33,063 nucleotides of DNA, taken from assembly GCA_045531405.1 (NCBI GenBank), contig JAZSDX010000057.1, positions 1 through 33,063 of the forward strand, read 5' to 3'. The notes below the pieces were generated by a model. It saw nothing but the letters and a program-made list of their open reading frames with translations. It did no database searches and was not told where the DNA came from. Shown in pieces: positions 7,612-15,588 of the stretch (its first letter is position 1; each line of letters starts with the position of its first letter). Origin of the DNA: RGIG4079 sp045531405 (lineage in GTDB: Bacteria; Bacteroidota; Bacteroidia; Bacteroidales; Muribaculaceae). The position numbers and the translations under genes were made by a program.

Positions 7612-7646
7612 AAGGAGCTGTGTCAATTTTTTAGACACAGCTCCTA
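7612..7646 (-). terminator. Strong hairpin terminator of the DUF6377 gene
   Basis: GGAGCTGTGTC (7614-7624) and GACACAGCTCC (7634-7644) form a perfect 11-bp stem. On the minus strand it is followed by TTTGTTTTTAC, so it most likely ends the DUF6377 gene about 110 bp upstream. Plus-strand use is less likely because no T-run follows. A further short palindrome CTCTTATATAAGAG lies at about 7685-7698. Confidence 0.6.
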
Positions 7647-7753
7647 TTCACATGCTTCGCGTTCCCGCGCTTTGCACGTTTAACCTCTTATATAAGAGTT
7701 TCTTATATTATTGGGGATTCAAAAAAAACTATAACAATCAAGTTAATACTTGT

Positions 7754-9337
7754 TTAATCAATAGAACCAATATTCATTACATCCGAGTCAAAACTAACTC
7801 TATTTTTCGCCTTACTTTTGAGTTTATTTCTATATGTATAAATTGTATTTAATGACAATCCAAGGAAACGGGCGATTTGTTCACTATCATCAATTCCCAA
7901 TCGCAAAAATGCCAATATACGAAGTTCGGTATTTAATTTATTTTCGGGTAAATCAAAACGTTTTTCTTCCACCAACAAAGAATTCACATCATCTACAAAT
8001 GTTGGGTATATGTGAATAAAAGCATTATCAAAAATTTTATAAAACATCTGGCTTTGCTCGTCAAGCATTGCTCCCGATTCTATGAGTTTATAAAGATCGG
8101 CCGTTTGGTTTGTTTTAAGCTTCCTCTTTGCTACACGATGAAATTCCTCCAACTTTTCAATATATATTGAGCTTAATGATAGGAATTGGCTTATGTAGGT
8201 ATCTTTTGTCACATTTGCTTGCGACAATTTAACTTTAAGATTATGTAGTTTATGCATCTCTTTTCGCAAAAACAATACACTTCCCACAATCACTACCAAA
8301 GCAACAATTAGAGCAATGACAAGCCACGTGAGCCAATTTAACTTTGTCAAATCACGATTTCGATAGGTTTGTGCAATGAAAGGATATACTTCGGCTGTTT
8401 CCATTGCTCTAATGCGAGAACCCGAAGCAACTGCATTTTCAAGCGATAACGCTAAATAATTGTATGCCCTATCCACATCTCCTTTATGATACAACGCTTC
8501 ACCAAGTTTTTGCAAAGCTGTACCCTCCAAAGTCCCTGAATATAAATCAGATAGTGACGCCAATGCCAAATAATACAACTGTTCTTCCTCTTTCCCTTTC
8601 TGAGATGCATAATAATCTGCCAGATGACTAACACCCCTTGCAAATACAAGGTCCTCTATATTTGAAGATTTTATTAGTTCCTGAATCTCAGCAACCATCA
8701 TCGGGGTATCACCTTTGCCATAATATAATTGAGCACGATATAACTTCGCATCAGCACTATTTTCATCCAACCTAACTAATAAAGAATCGGTCGCCTTATG
8801 AATGCGAGAATTATAATATTTACTCGAAAGATCTATTGGATAAAATGATGAAGCAAAATAAAACAATCTATTCCCAACTTCATAAAAGTGCTTTTTATTT
8901 TGAGGATAAATTTCTTGACCTATTGAATCATACCAATCAACAGCCTCTTTTACAACTCCTTTAACCGGAAGAAGTGCCACTTGTGACAACTTAAGACGCT
9001 GACTCATCACACTATCATTGCCTTTATCGGCAACTATTATCCCCTTTCGATAATAATATAATGCCGAGTCAATATTACATCGGCGAAACTCATCTCCTAT
9101 TTCTTCATAAATTTCAGATTCATTTTTATCGGCTTGACCACCTAACATCATCTTCAACGAGTCTGTTCTATTTAACCTACGTTGAATATATTTATTCTTC
9201 TTAAGAATCGCTCTATCTAATAAATCTAAAGCATCATCAAGTGTTTGAGGTAATTGTTGTTGAGCGTTAACCTCCAAGCCACAAAATGTCAGCAATAACA
9301 CTATCGCTATAATCTTATTCATAATTGAGTATTTCAT
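7754..9337 (-). CDS. DUF6377 membrane-anchored regulator with TPR-like sensor and LuxR-type HTH
   Basis: The protein has 527 residues. A signal peptide (to about residue 25, NAQQQ) precedes a helical repeat, TPR-like region (about 30-325). One membrane helix follows (about 334-356), then a coiled stretch and a C-terminal helix-turn-helix (about 480-515, SEQIARFLGLSLNTIYTYRNKLKSKA). This is the architecture of DUF6377 proteins of Bacteroidota, presumed one-component regulators sensing outside the cytoplasm and binding DNA inside. It starts 82 bp after btuG with its own promoter, so it is not under the riboswitch. An ATG six codons in (9322) is an alternative start. Targets are unknown; control of the neighbouring uptake genes is only a possibility. 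Confidence 0.8.
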   Translation of the reverse strand: MKYSIMNKIIAIVLLLTFCGLEVNAQQQLPQTLDDALDLLDRAILKKNKYIQRRLNRTDSLKMMLGGQADKNESEIYEEIGDEFRRCNIDSALYYYRKGIIVADKGNDSVMSQRLKLSQVALLPVKGVVKEAVDWYDSIGQEIYPQNKKHFYEVGNRLFYFASSFYPIDLSSKYYNSRIHKATDSLLVRLDENSADAKLYRAQLYYGKGDTPMMVAEIQELIKSSNIEDLVFARGVSHLADYYASQKGKEEEQLYYLALASLSDLYSGTLEGTALQKLGEALYHKGDVDRAYNYLALSLENAVASGSRIRAMETAEVYPFIAQTYRNRDLTKLNWLTWLVIALIVALVVIVGSVLFLRKEMHKLHNLKVKLSQANVTKDTYISQFLSLSSIYIEKLEEFHRVAKRKLKTNQTADLYKLIESGAMLDEQSQMFYKIFDNAFIHIYPTFVDDVNSLLVEEKRFDLPENKLNTELRILAFLRLGIDDSEQIARFLGLSLNTIYTYRNKLKSKAKNRVSFDSDVMNIGSID

Positions 9338-9348
9338 GTATTATATTG

Positions 9349-9356
9349 CAAAGGTA
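9349..9356 (-). promoter_or_regulatory. -7 promoter element (TACCTTTG) of the DUF6377 gene
   Basis: On the minus strand TACCTTTGCA lies 11 bp before the ATG at 9337. The leader would be a few nucleotides with this start, or about 20 with the alternative ATG at 9322. Confidence 0.5.
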
Positions 9357-9419
9357 ATAGTTTTTATTGAATTATAAAAACTCGCCACAGCCCTCGTTAA
9401 ATATCAAATATTCCGATAG

Positions 9420-10571
9420 TTACTTTACTACAAATGCAAATTGCGATGGAATTTCCCCGGTTGTTTGCGTCCATTTAAGCACCCCTTCAGGAGAGTAACA
9501 ATGAACACGACCCGATGAGACATAATTGCGAGCATCGGTAATGTATATCTCACCCGTTATTGGATGAACAGCGATGCCATGAGGTTTCTTTATATTAATG
9601 TCTGTGCCATCTTTAATTATTTTATCATCCACAATTGAGAGTGTTTTCAAATTCAATATTGAATAGCTCACTGTCGTCGAATGTGTAATATCATTTCGCG
9701 CCGACGAATATATATATGCCGAATCGCCATGAATCCACATGTCACTCACGGGTGTATTTACTTGTGCTATAACTTCGTCTCGCATGGGGTCTATAAGATA
9801 TAGTTTAGATGGCTGATAAGCATAATCTCCTCTTGATGTCACATATATCATTCCACGGCTATCACACTTCACACGATGCAGATTTATATCCACATCAATA
9901 TCCTTTACCACTCTAAATGTTGCCAAATCAACCACCAACACTGTGCGATCATAATTTGGGGCACGATACCCACCTGAATTTGCTATATATATCTTACCAT
10001 TTGAGATAGCCATCTCCTCCGGTTGATAACCGACATCTACTCTCCCCACTATTTTCAAAGATGTTGTATCGACCTTAAAAATCGCACCAAGTGGAGCCTT
10101 TGGATCATCTTGCACCGGCGACACATAACTACTCACGTAGATATGTGGGCCATACCCCACTGCATATCGACAATTGGGAATATCTATACGAGCTATGCTT
10201 GTAGCATCTGAAGCCCTCATAACTTCAACCTTATGAGAACAATTAATAACTGCATATAATTTTGACCCATAAATCTCAATATCGTTACCTACATCACCTA
10301 ATTCCTTTACCACATTAGGATTTCGTTCAGCATAAATATTGCGATAATAAATGCCGGTAGTTTCATCAAAATAATCAAGAGTAGCCTTATTTGAGCCCAT
10401 ATTTCCCTCATTTATTAGATAGAAGCCTTCAACTCCTGTAATTCGAGGATTATCAACTATATTAGATGACGATGGATGAATATAAATATCCTCTCGGCAA
10501 CTTGTAATTGTGACCAATATAATTACGCAGAATATGTAACAAAAATAACGCATCACTTTATTTATAGACAA
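9420..10571 (-). CDS. btuG: BtuG-like surface cobamide-binding beta-propeller lipoprotein
   Basis: The protein has 383 residues. A lipoprotein signal ends in ITSC (Cys25) and is followed by a YncE/NHL-type beta-propeller with repeated strands such as GNDIEIYGSKLYAVIN, GKIYIANSG and HGIAVHPITGEIYITDA. BtuG in Bacteroides binds cobamides very tightly at the cell surface and caps the BtuB barrel. Position supports this: it is the third gene of the riboswitch-controlled operon, 14 bp overlapped by the preceding lipoprotein gene. The ATG at 10553 is an alternative start that gives a shorter n-region. Confidence 0.88.
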   Translation of the reverse strand: MSINKVMRYFCYIFCVIILVTITSCREDIYIHPSSSNIVDNPRITGVEGFYLINEGNMGSNKATLDYFDETTGIYYRNIYAERNPNVVKELGDVGNDIEIYGSKLYAVINCSHKVEVMRASDATSIARIDIPNCRYAVGYGPHIYVSSYVSPVQDDPKAPLGAIFKVDTTSLKIVGRVDVGYQPEEMAISNGKIYIANSGGYRAPNYDRTVLVVDLATFRVVKDIDVDINLHRVKCDSRGMIYVTSRGDYAYQPSKLYLIDPMRDEVIAQVNTPVSDMWIHGDSAYIYSSARNDITHSTTVSYSILNLKTLSIVDDKIIKDGTDINIKKPHGIAVHPITGEIYITDARNYVSSGRVHCYSPEGVLKWTQTTGEIPSQFAFVVK

Positions 10572-11502
10572 TTTGCTCTATAGCTGCAACTTCGGTAGAA
10601 CATTCTCCAAGCGGTCCATTTGATTGCAATACCCCGGTATATATTTTTATAAAATCTACCGATTCAAGTCTCACCTTATTTCCATTGCAATCGATTGCAT
10701 TGTCAATATCAAGACAAGATGCCTCTACATTATTAGGGTGCGAATCGGCATATCCATTGTAGCTCACAAGGTCAAACCTATTTGTTTCAACATTAAACGA
10801 GCCATTATCAGGCAATTTACGACCTCTAAATATCAATGTTCCCGTTTGCTCAATCCACATAGGGAAATAATCTTGTTGATAATCGGTTGTGCGATTTAAG
10901 AACCCGGAATCTCCATTTTCGGCAATCCATTCAATATAGTTCTCATCAGTAGCATCAGCTTTAGGATAATGATACATCACTTGATAGTTATCAATACCAT
11001 TTGTTGTTTCTCCACCCTTTAATTCATACCATGTATCATCGGGCAAGCCGTTTTGATTAATATCTTGCATTATCATCACGATACCCGGCTCTGCCGATCC
11101 AATGCGAATTGCGTTTGATGCATCATTGGCATAAACGGCATTACCTACTACTCTAAAATCGGGTTTATCCTCTACATTCGGCAATGAGTTTGGCAGTTTT
11201 ATTATAACATAGCCGCCCCACGCACCAAGAGAAATCAAATCTCCATTACATAGTGATTCTGTAGCTTTTTGGTTCATTGATTCACGAGTATCACCCTCTT
11301 CATATTCAGGGATTACGTTCACAAATTGCCCCGGAGCCGGAAAATAATCAATAACAGAAACTTTCAACCTCACACTTTCCATTGCTTGAGGAGCTGGCTG
11401 AGGCTCTTCATTTTTCTGTTCTTCATCATTCCCACTACAAGCGACAAAGAGCATTACCATCGCAATCATCTTTATTAGAGTAAACTTACCACCGATTTTC
11501 AT
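10558..11502 (-). CDS. Surface lipoprotein of the cobamide-uptake operon, function unknown
   Basis: The protein has 314 residues. A lipoprotein signal ends in LFVAC (Cys22), followed by SGNDEE, an acidic stretch that fits a surface-export signal. The mature region is rich in aromatic and acidic residues and contains GIVMIMQDINQNGLPDDTW, whose D-x-N-x-N-x-x-x-D pattern resembles a calcium-binding loop, and a C-terminal block DFIKIYTGVLQSNGPLGE. It resembles the unnamed 'cell surface protein' seen beside btuB/btuG in Bacteroides. It starts 3 bp after btuB. I do not know its function; a cobamide-binding or BtuB-BtuG accessory role is inferred from position. Confidence 0.75.
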   Translation of the reverse strand: MKIGGKFTLIKMIAMVMLFVACSGNDEEQKNEEPQPAPQAMESVRLKVSVIDYFPAPGQFVNVIPEYEEGDTRESMNQKATESLCNGDLISLGAWGGYVIIKLPNSLPNVEDKPDFRVVGNAVYANDASNAIRIGSAEPGIVMIMQDINQNGLPDDTWYELKGGETTNGIDNYQVMYHYPKADATDENYIEWIAENGDSGFLNRTTDYQQDYFPMWIEQTGTLIFRGRKLPDNGSFNVETNRFDLVSYNGYADSHPNNVEASCLDIDNAIDCNGNKVRLESVDFIKIYTGVLQSNGPLGECSTEVAAIEQIVYK

Positions 11503-11505
11503 GCT

Positions 11506-13518
11506 TTATATATTTACTTTTAATGTTATTTTATAATTTCTACCCGGCATCGGATAATTAATTATTACCTCATAATCTTGATTAAAAATATTATTAACCT
11601 CCAATGCCGCGCGACACTTCACTTTTCCTATCGGGAAATTATATACCAATGACGCATCATGAGTGTACCAAGGTTGCTCATAATTTTCCGGAATATTTTC
11701 TTGTGCATTATATCTCTCACCCGTATAGATAAAACTATAGTTCAAATCCCATGAGTTCCACGATAATCGACCGGCTACCGAACCCGAATGTAATGGAATA
11801 TATGGTATTTGGTTCCCATAATAGGAATCTCCCGGGTCGGTAAAATCGCGCGCTTTTTGATAGGTGTAATTTAATCTCAATGCACCGTCAACATCTCCAA
11901 ATGCCATTTTTGATTCTGCACCTATTTCAATACCAAGGATTTCGACTATTCCAAGATTAAGCATCGTCCAACGAAATTGTTGTCCCGATGGATATGCGAC
12001 TATTTTATTTGTCACTTTATTATAATAGGCATCCCCATTTATTGAAAGTCCTCTAAATACTCCATCATTATACGCTTTCTCATATCTACTTCCAATGCTA
12101 TATTGCCAAGTATATTCGGGCTCCAATTCTTTATTTCCCACATCGGTATAATACAAGTCATTAAATGTAGGCATACGAAATGCTCTTTTCACAAATCCAT
12201 TCACAGCCCATTCTTTATTAGGTAAAGGATTCCACGACATAAAAATGGCCGGAGTAAATTCATTACGACAAGTCGTATTACGTCCCCCAATATAATCAGC
12301 GCCAGCTTCATCTTGCACAAATGTACCCAATATGCTCACTTGTGCATTCAATCTACTATAATGCACAGCTGTTGCCAACGACACATACTCAGTGAAACGC
12401 GTAGGGTACATAAAATTATTCATATCGGCATTCATCGCATTCCATTGTGCATCAACACTTGCCGAGACATCGCACCATGAAGATAACTTAACAATATTTG
12501 CCACCGAGGCATACACTTCTTGCTGATAATAGTTATTATCAATATACAATTCTTTGGGGTCATCACGAAGAAAACGCATATAATCCCATGCCCATTTTGC
12601 ACTACCTTTCACTTGATAACGAGGCGACACCGAGTATTCAAAATACCCCTGTGCAAAAATATTGCGATCCCATTGACGCTCTCCATTACGAAACACATTA
12701 TTCACAATTGCACCCGGGATGCCTCGTTCTGATTCATAATAATACACTTTGCCACACCATTGTCCTTTATCAAGGAATCCAAACGTTGACACTTCGGCTC
12801 GAAATGCTTCAATATCACTATTATGACGAGTTGCAGTCGTGTCATAAGCCACCGTTCCATCAAGATTCAACCGTCGATAACGAAAATCATACTCACCATT
12901 GGCATTGGTATATGAAGCACTTGCCGAAAGACTAATGCGCTTACTCAATCGTTGTTCCCACACTAATTCGGGATTAACCAGCCCAAAACTTCCGACTTTC
13001 AGTTGCGCCATTAAATGAGATCTCTCACCTTCACTCCAACGTGGACGACGAGTGCGTATATATATCGTCCCCGACGAGCCAAAATCTTTAGCACTTTGGA
13101 AAATATTACTTTTTTGTCCGTTGTAAAGATTTATCTCTTCAATATTATCTAAGGAGTATCTTCCTAAATCAATTTGACCATTTTGTGCATTTCCAAGTTG
13201 CAAGCCATCATAAAAGACCCCTACATGATGTGAACCCATGGAGCGAATATTGACAGTTTTTATACCTCCAATACCTCCAAAATCTTTCACTTGAATACCC
13301 GAGAAATAGCGTAACGCATCTGCTACCGACTGCGAGTTTAGGCTTTGCAACTGTTTTCCATCAAGGCGTTGAGATTGAATAATCTCCTTTCGTCGGCTTT
13401 CAGTTATTGTCACTTCGCTCAACGAAAGAGTGTCAAGCATCTCTTTTTCTAATTCCGTAGCAAAACTTAGAAAAAAAGATGACACAAACAACAATAATAT
13501 GTATAACCTTTGTATCAA
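11506..13518 (-). CDS. btuB: BtuB-like TonB-dependent cobamide receptor
   Basis: The protein has 670 residues. A signal peptide (1 to about 21) precedes a TonB-box-like segment (DTLSLSEVTIT, about 29-39), a plug domain (about 50-165, with ALRYFSGIQVKDFGG and VNIRSMGSHHVGVFYDGLQLG), and a 22-strand barrel ending in the aromatic-rich terminal strand NYKITLKVNI. The size fits BtuB. It should import cobamides across the outer membrane using TonB energy. The gene follows a cobalamin riboswitch and heads an operon with a lipoprotein and btuG. The only usable start in frame is a TTG at 13516-13518, because a TGA stands three codons upstream; it lies right at the end of the terminator's T-run. Confidence 0.9.
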   Translation of the reverse strand: MIQRLYILLLFVSSFFLSFATELEKEMLDTLSLSEVTITESRRKEIIQSQRLDGKQLQSLNSQSVADALRYFSGIQVKDFGGIGGIKTVNIRSMGSHHVGVFYDGLQLGNAQNGQIDLGRYSLDNIEEINLYNGQKSNIFQSAKDFGSSGTIYIRTRRPRWSEGERSHLMAQLKVGSFGLVNPELVWEQRLSKRISLSASASYTNANGEYDFRYRRLNLDGTVAYDTTATRHNSDIEAFRAEVSTFGFLDKGQWCGKVYYYESERGIPGAIVNNVFRNGERQWDRNIFAQGYFEYSVSPRYQVKGSAKWAWDYMRFLRDDPKELYIDNNYYQQEVYASVANIVKLSSWCDVSASVDAQWNAMNADMNNFMYPTRFTEYVSLATAVHYSRLNAQVSILGTFVQDEAGADYIGGRNTTCRNEFTPAIFMSWNPLPNKEWAVNGFVKRAFRMPTFNDLYYTDVGNKELEPEYTWQYSIGSRYEKAYNDGVFRGLSINGDAYYNKVTNKIVAYPSGQQFRWTMLNLGIVEILGIEIGAESKMAFGDVDGALRLNYTYQKARDFTDPGDSYYGNQIPYIPLHSGSVAGRLSWNSWDLNYSFIYTGERYNAQENIPENYEQPWYTHDASLVYNFPIGKVKCRAALEVNNIFNQDYEVIINYPMPGRNYKITLKVNI

Positions 13519-13595
13519 AAAAAATCACTCAGTTAAATGTCTTTTTACACTTTCGCTTATACCTTCAAGGAGACATCGACAATTACCGAGTAATT
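13517..13595 (-). terminator. Riboswitch 2 expression-platform terminator
   Basis: On the minus strand AATTACTCGGT (13595-13585) pairs along 11 positions, two of them G-T, with ACTGAGTGATT (13533-13523), and is followed by eight T (13524-13517). The T-run reaches the TTG start codon of btuB. The hairpin sequence is unrelated to that of riboswitch 1 although the aptamers are nearly identical. Confidence 0.7.
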
Positions 13596-13604
13596 CTAAT
13601 AAAC

Positions 13605-13757
13605 AGCAATATGTTTTAGCCACACTTTTCGTGCGAAAGCGACTAATGGCGGATTTCCAACCACCTCGGTTCCTGACTTTGTATTAATCTTAACGACTAA
13701 CAACCACACAGTTGCGCGACAGTACGTGAGTCTCACACGTTTCCCGAATATTTCAGT
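13605..13757 (-). promoter_or_regulatory. Cobalamin riboswitch 2 upstream of btuB
   Basis: Read on the minus strand it repeats the conserved core of riboswitch 1: CTGAAATATTCGGGAAACG, TGTCGCGCAACTGTG, AAGTCAGGAACCGAGGTGG and AGTCGCTTTCGC. Differences keep base pairing: GTGAA-A-TTCAC in copy 1 becomes GTGAG-A-CTCAC here. The exact L5-L13 kissing partner seen in copy 1 (ACAGTT) is not evident here. The 3' limit is approximate. Confidence 0.9.
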
Positions 13758-13758
13758 G

Positions 13759-13766
13759 CAAAGATA
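13759..13766 (-). promoter_or_regulatory. -7 promoter element (TATCTTTG) upstream of riboswitch 2
   Basis: On the minus strand TATCTTTGCA sits at the very start of the aptamer, in the same position as the box of riboswitch 1. No clear -33 TTTG is visible. Confidence 0.6.
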
Positions 13767-13814
13767 GGAAAAATTTAATAATTGAGTATTGAAAAATGAG
13801 ATTTTATTTGCAGT

Positions 13815-13837
13815 TATCTTTGGCTTGTGTATCTTTG
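13815..13837 (+). promoter_or_regulatory. Tandem -7 elements (TATCTTTG twice) before the transporter gene
   Basis: TATCTTTG occurs at 13815-13822 and again at 13830-13837. A TTTG at 13807-13810 stands exactly 19 bp before the second box, the ideal spacing, so the second box is probably the main one. It lies 4 bp before the ATG at 13842, which predicts a leaderless mRNA. Confidence 0.6.
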
Positions 13838-13841
13838 CATC

Positions 13842-14756
13842 ATGAATTTTGCCAATATTAGGAAACAAATTAAGCCTTGGATGCTGCCTATTGCCATGAT
13901 AGGAGGCGTTTTACTACACGATATTATTGCCAAAGTAGCTTTCACTACGCCATATCTCATTTTTGCAATGTTGCTCATAACATTTTGCAAAGTAAAGCCC
14001 AATGAACTTCATATTACACGACAATCTTGGTTGCTTTTATTTGTGCAGATAGGAGGAGCTGTTGTTTCCTATTTTGCCATTGCTCCGATTAGCCCAATAG
14101 TAGCACAAGGTGTAATGATATGCTTCTTATGTCCCACAGCCTCGGCTGCTCCGGTGGTTACCGGATTACTTGGAGGCAATGTGCCTCGTGTCACTACGTT
14201 TTCAGTAATGAGCAATATTGCAGTTGCAATATTAGCTCCGATTCTTTTTGTTCAATTCTCCTCAACTCATAGTGATTTTTCGTTTGATGCAACAATGAGT
14301 GCGAGCATTGACATATTGAAGCGAGTTGCACCATTATTGTTGTTACCAATGTTAATTGCATTTGCGTTGCGACGCATTGCCCCAAAAGTTAGTAATACGA
14401 TTGCCTCACATCAAAGTGCATCTTTCTATCTATGGGCAGTAGCCCTATTTATCGTAGTAGGTCGTGCTGTAAGTTTCATCATGAACGAACCAAGCAAAGA
14501 AATTCCATCGATGATAATGATTGCCATTGGAGCCGGAGTGGCATGTTGTTTGCAATTTTGGTTTGGGCGAAAAATTGGCTATCTTTGTGGCGATAAAATT
14601 TCAGGGGCACAAGGGCTTGGGCAAAAGAACACAATATTAGCAATATGGTTAGCGCTGACGTGGCTTCACCCTCTTGCATCTGTAGGTCCTGCGGCATATA
14701 TCGTTTGGCAAAATATCATCAACTCGGTCCAACTTTATCATGTAACAAAACATTAG
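13842..14756 (+). CDS. Bile-acid:sodium symporter (BASS) family transporter
   Basis: The protein has 304 residues with about 9-10 hydrophobic helices. Conserved BASS features are TPYLIFAMLLITFCKV near the N-terminus, ICFLCPTASAAPVVTGLLGGN in the middle (the crossover region), and GQKNTILAIWLALTWLHP near the C-terminus. Family members move organic anions such as bile acids, pantoate or pyruvate with sodium; the substrate here is unknown. The frame can be read from a GTG at 13827, but that codon lies inside the promoter, so the ATG at 13842 is chosen. A Crp/Fnr regulator gene follows by 42 bp and probably shares the transcript. Confidence 0.85.
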   Translation: MNFANIRKQIKPWMLPIAMIGGVLLHDIIAKVAFTTPYLIFAMLLITFCKVKPNELHITRQSWLLLFVQIGGAVVSYFAIAPISPIVAQGVMICFLCPTASAAPVVTGLLGGNVPRVTTFSVMSNIAVAILAPILFVQFSSTHSDFSFDATMSASIDILKRVAPLLLLPMLIAFALRRIAPKVSNTIASHQSASFYLWAVALFIVVGRAVSFIMNEPSKEIPSMIMIAIGAGVACCLQFWFGRKIGYLCGDKISGAQGLGQKNTILAIWLALTWLHPLASVGPAAYIVWQNIINSVQLYHVTKH

Positions 14757-14798
14757 CCTATCAATCTGCGTTATTTATAAAAATAAAATTCAACAATT

Positions 14799-15479
14799 AT
14801 GGATAGCATGTATGAAATACTCAAAGGACTACCTCTCTTTCATGGGGCAACAACTGAGCGCATTTCCGACATTGTGGGTAAAGCTAAATTCCATTTCTTA
14901 AAATATCTCGCCGGCGAAAGAATAGTAACCTCAGGCGAACCTTGTTCTCATGTTAAATTCATCATTTCGGGTAGTGTCAGATCTACTATCGCCAATACAA
15001 GCGACCGTTTTAAGGTAGCCCAAACATTAGAAGCTCCAGCTGTTATCTCTCCCGATTTTTTATTTGGTAGAGCTACGTCATACCCTTGCACTGTCAATGC
15101 AATTTCCGACACCAGTATTTTACAAATTTCAAAAAATGATTATATAACAATCCTAAATCGCGATCACATATTCCTATATAACTACTTAAATATGCTATCG
15201 CTCAATGCTCAAAAATCAGTTGAGGGGATATTGGCTCTATCTTCGGGCAATCTTGAAGAACGAATTGCATTTTGGATTGTGGCATTGACTCAATATAACG
15301 GTACAAATATCACGGTATCATGTCGCCAACGCGATTTATATTCTTTATTTGGAGTACAACGCACATCGTTTATCTCCACTCTTGAATCAATGAAACAACG
15401 AGGATTAATTGATTACAACCAAAATGAAATATCAGTAATTTCTCGTCCCGAATTGGTAAAGATGATACAAACTCTATAA
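14799..15479 (+). CDS. Crp/Fnr-family transcriptional regulator
   Basis: The protein has 226 residues. An N-terminal cyclic-nucleotide-binding-like barrel (about 12-115, LKGLPLFHG, FIISGSVRS) joins through a long dimer helix (about 120-150) to a winged helix-turn-helix (about 176-203, CRQRDLYSLFGVQRTSFISTLESMKQRGLI). The Fnr iron-sulfur cysteine pattern is absent, so an oxygen-sensing Fnr role is unlikely. The ligand is unknown. It lies in tandem behind the BASS transporter, which is a likely target, and is followed by a strong terminator. Confidence 0.88.
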   Translation: MDSMYEILKGLPLFHGATTERISDIVGKAKFHFLKYLAGERIVTSGEPCSHVKFIISGSVRSTIANTSDRFKVAQTLEAPAVISPDFLFGRATSYPCTVNAISDTSILQISKNDYITILNRDHIFLYNYLNMLSLNAQKSVEGILALSSGNLEERIAFWIVALTQYNGTNITVSCRQRDLYSLFGVQRTSFISTLESMKQRGLIDYNQNEISVISRPELVKMIQTL

Positions 15480-15490
15480 TCTTATCCACT

Positions 15491-15536
15491 ATAAAACAAT
15501 AATAGCCGAGTTTTAGCTCGGCTATTATTGTTTTAT
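15491..15536. terminator. Bidirectional terminator with a 20-bp perfect stem
   Basis: The arms 15491-15510 and 15517-15536 are perfectly complementary around a 6-nt TTTTAG loop, with GC-rich CCGAG/CTCGG at the tip and A/T-rich flanks that give T-runs on both strands. It separates the Crp/Fnr gene from the converging CoA-transferase gene and can stop both. Confidence 0.85.
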
Positions 15537-15588
15537 GTCTTGCAATCGCCCTTAAATATCTATATTTTAGAGAATGATTGACGATGAA

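Noticed and set aside
7652..7852. Short plus-strand reading frame with GC-rich start
   Set aside because: It overlaps the end of the DUF6377 gene in antisense, has no family pattern and lacks a promoter. The region is better read as a terminator zone.
13523..13595. Riboswitch 2 as a ligand-activated ON switch
   Set aside because: The hairpin ATTAC-TCG-GTAAT competes with the terminator, which could suggest this, but cobalamin switches before btuB are repressive and the pairing is short.
13596..13868. Minus-strand frame across riboswitch 2
   Set aside because: It reads through the conserved cobalamin aptamer and the transporter start. The RNA explanation accounts for the conservation.
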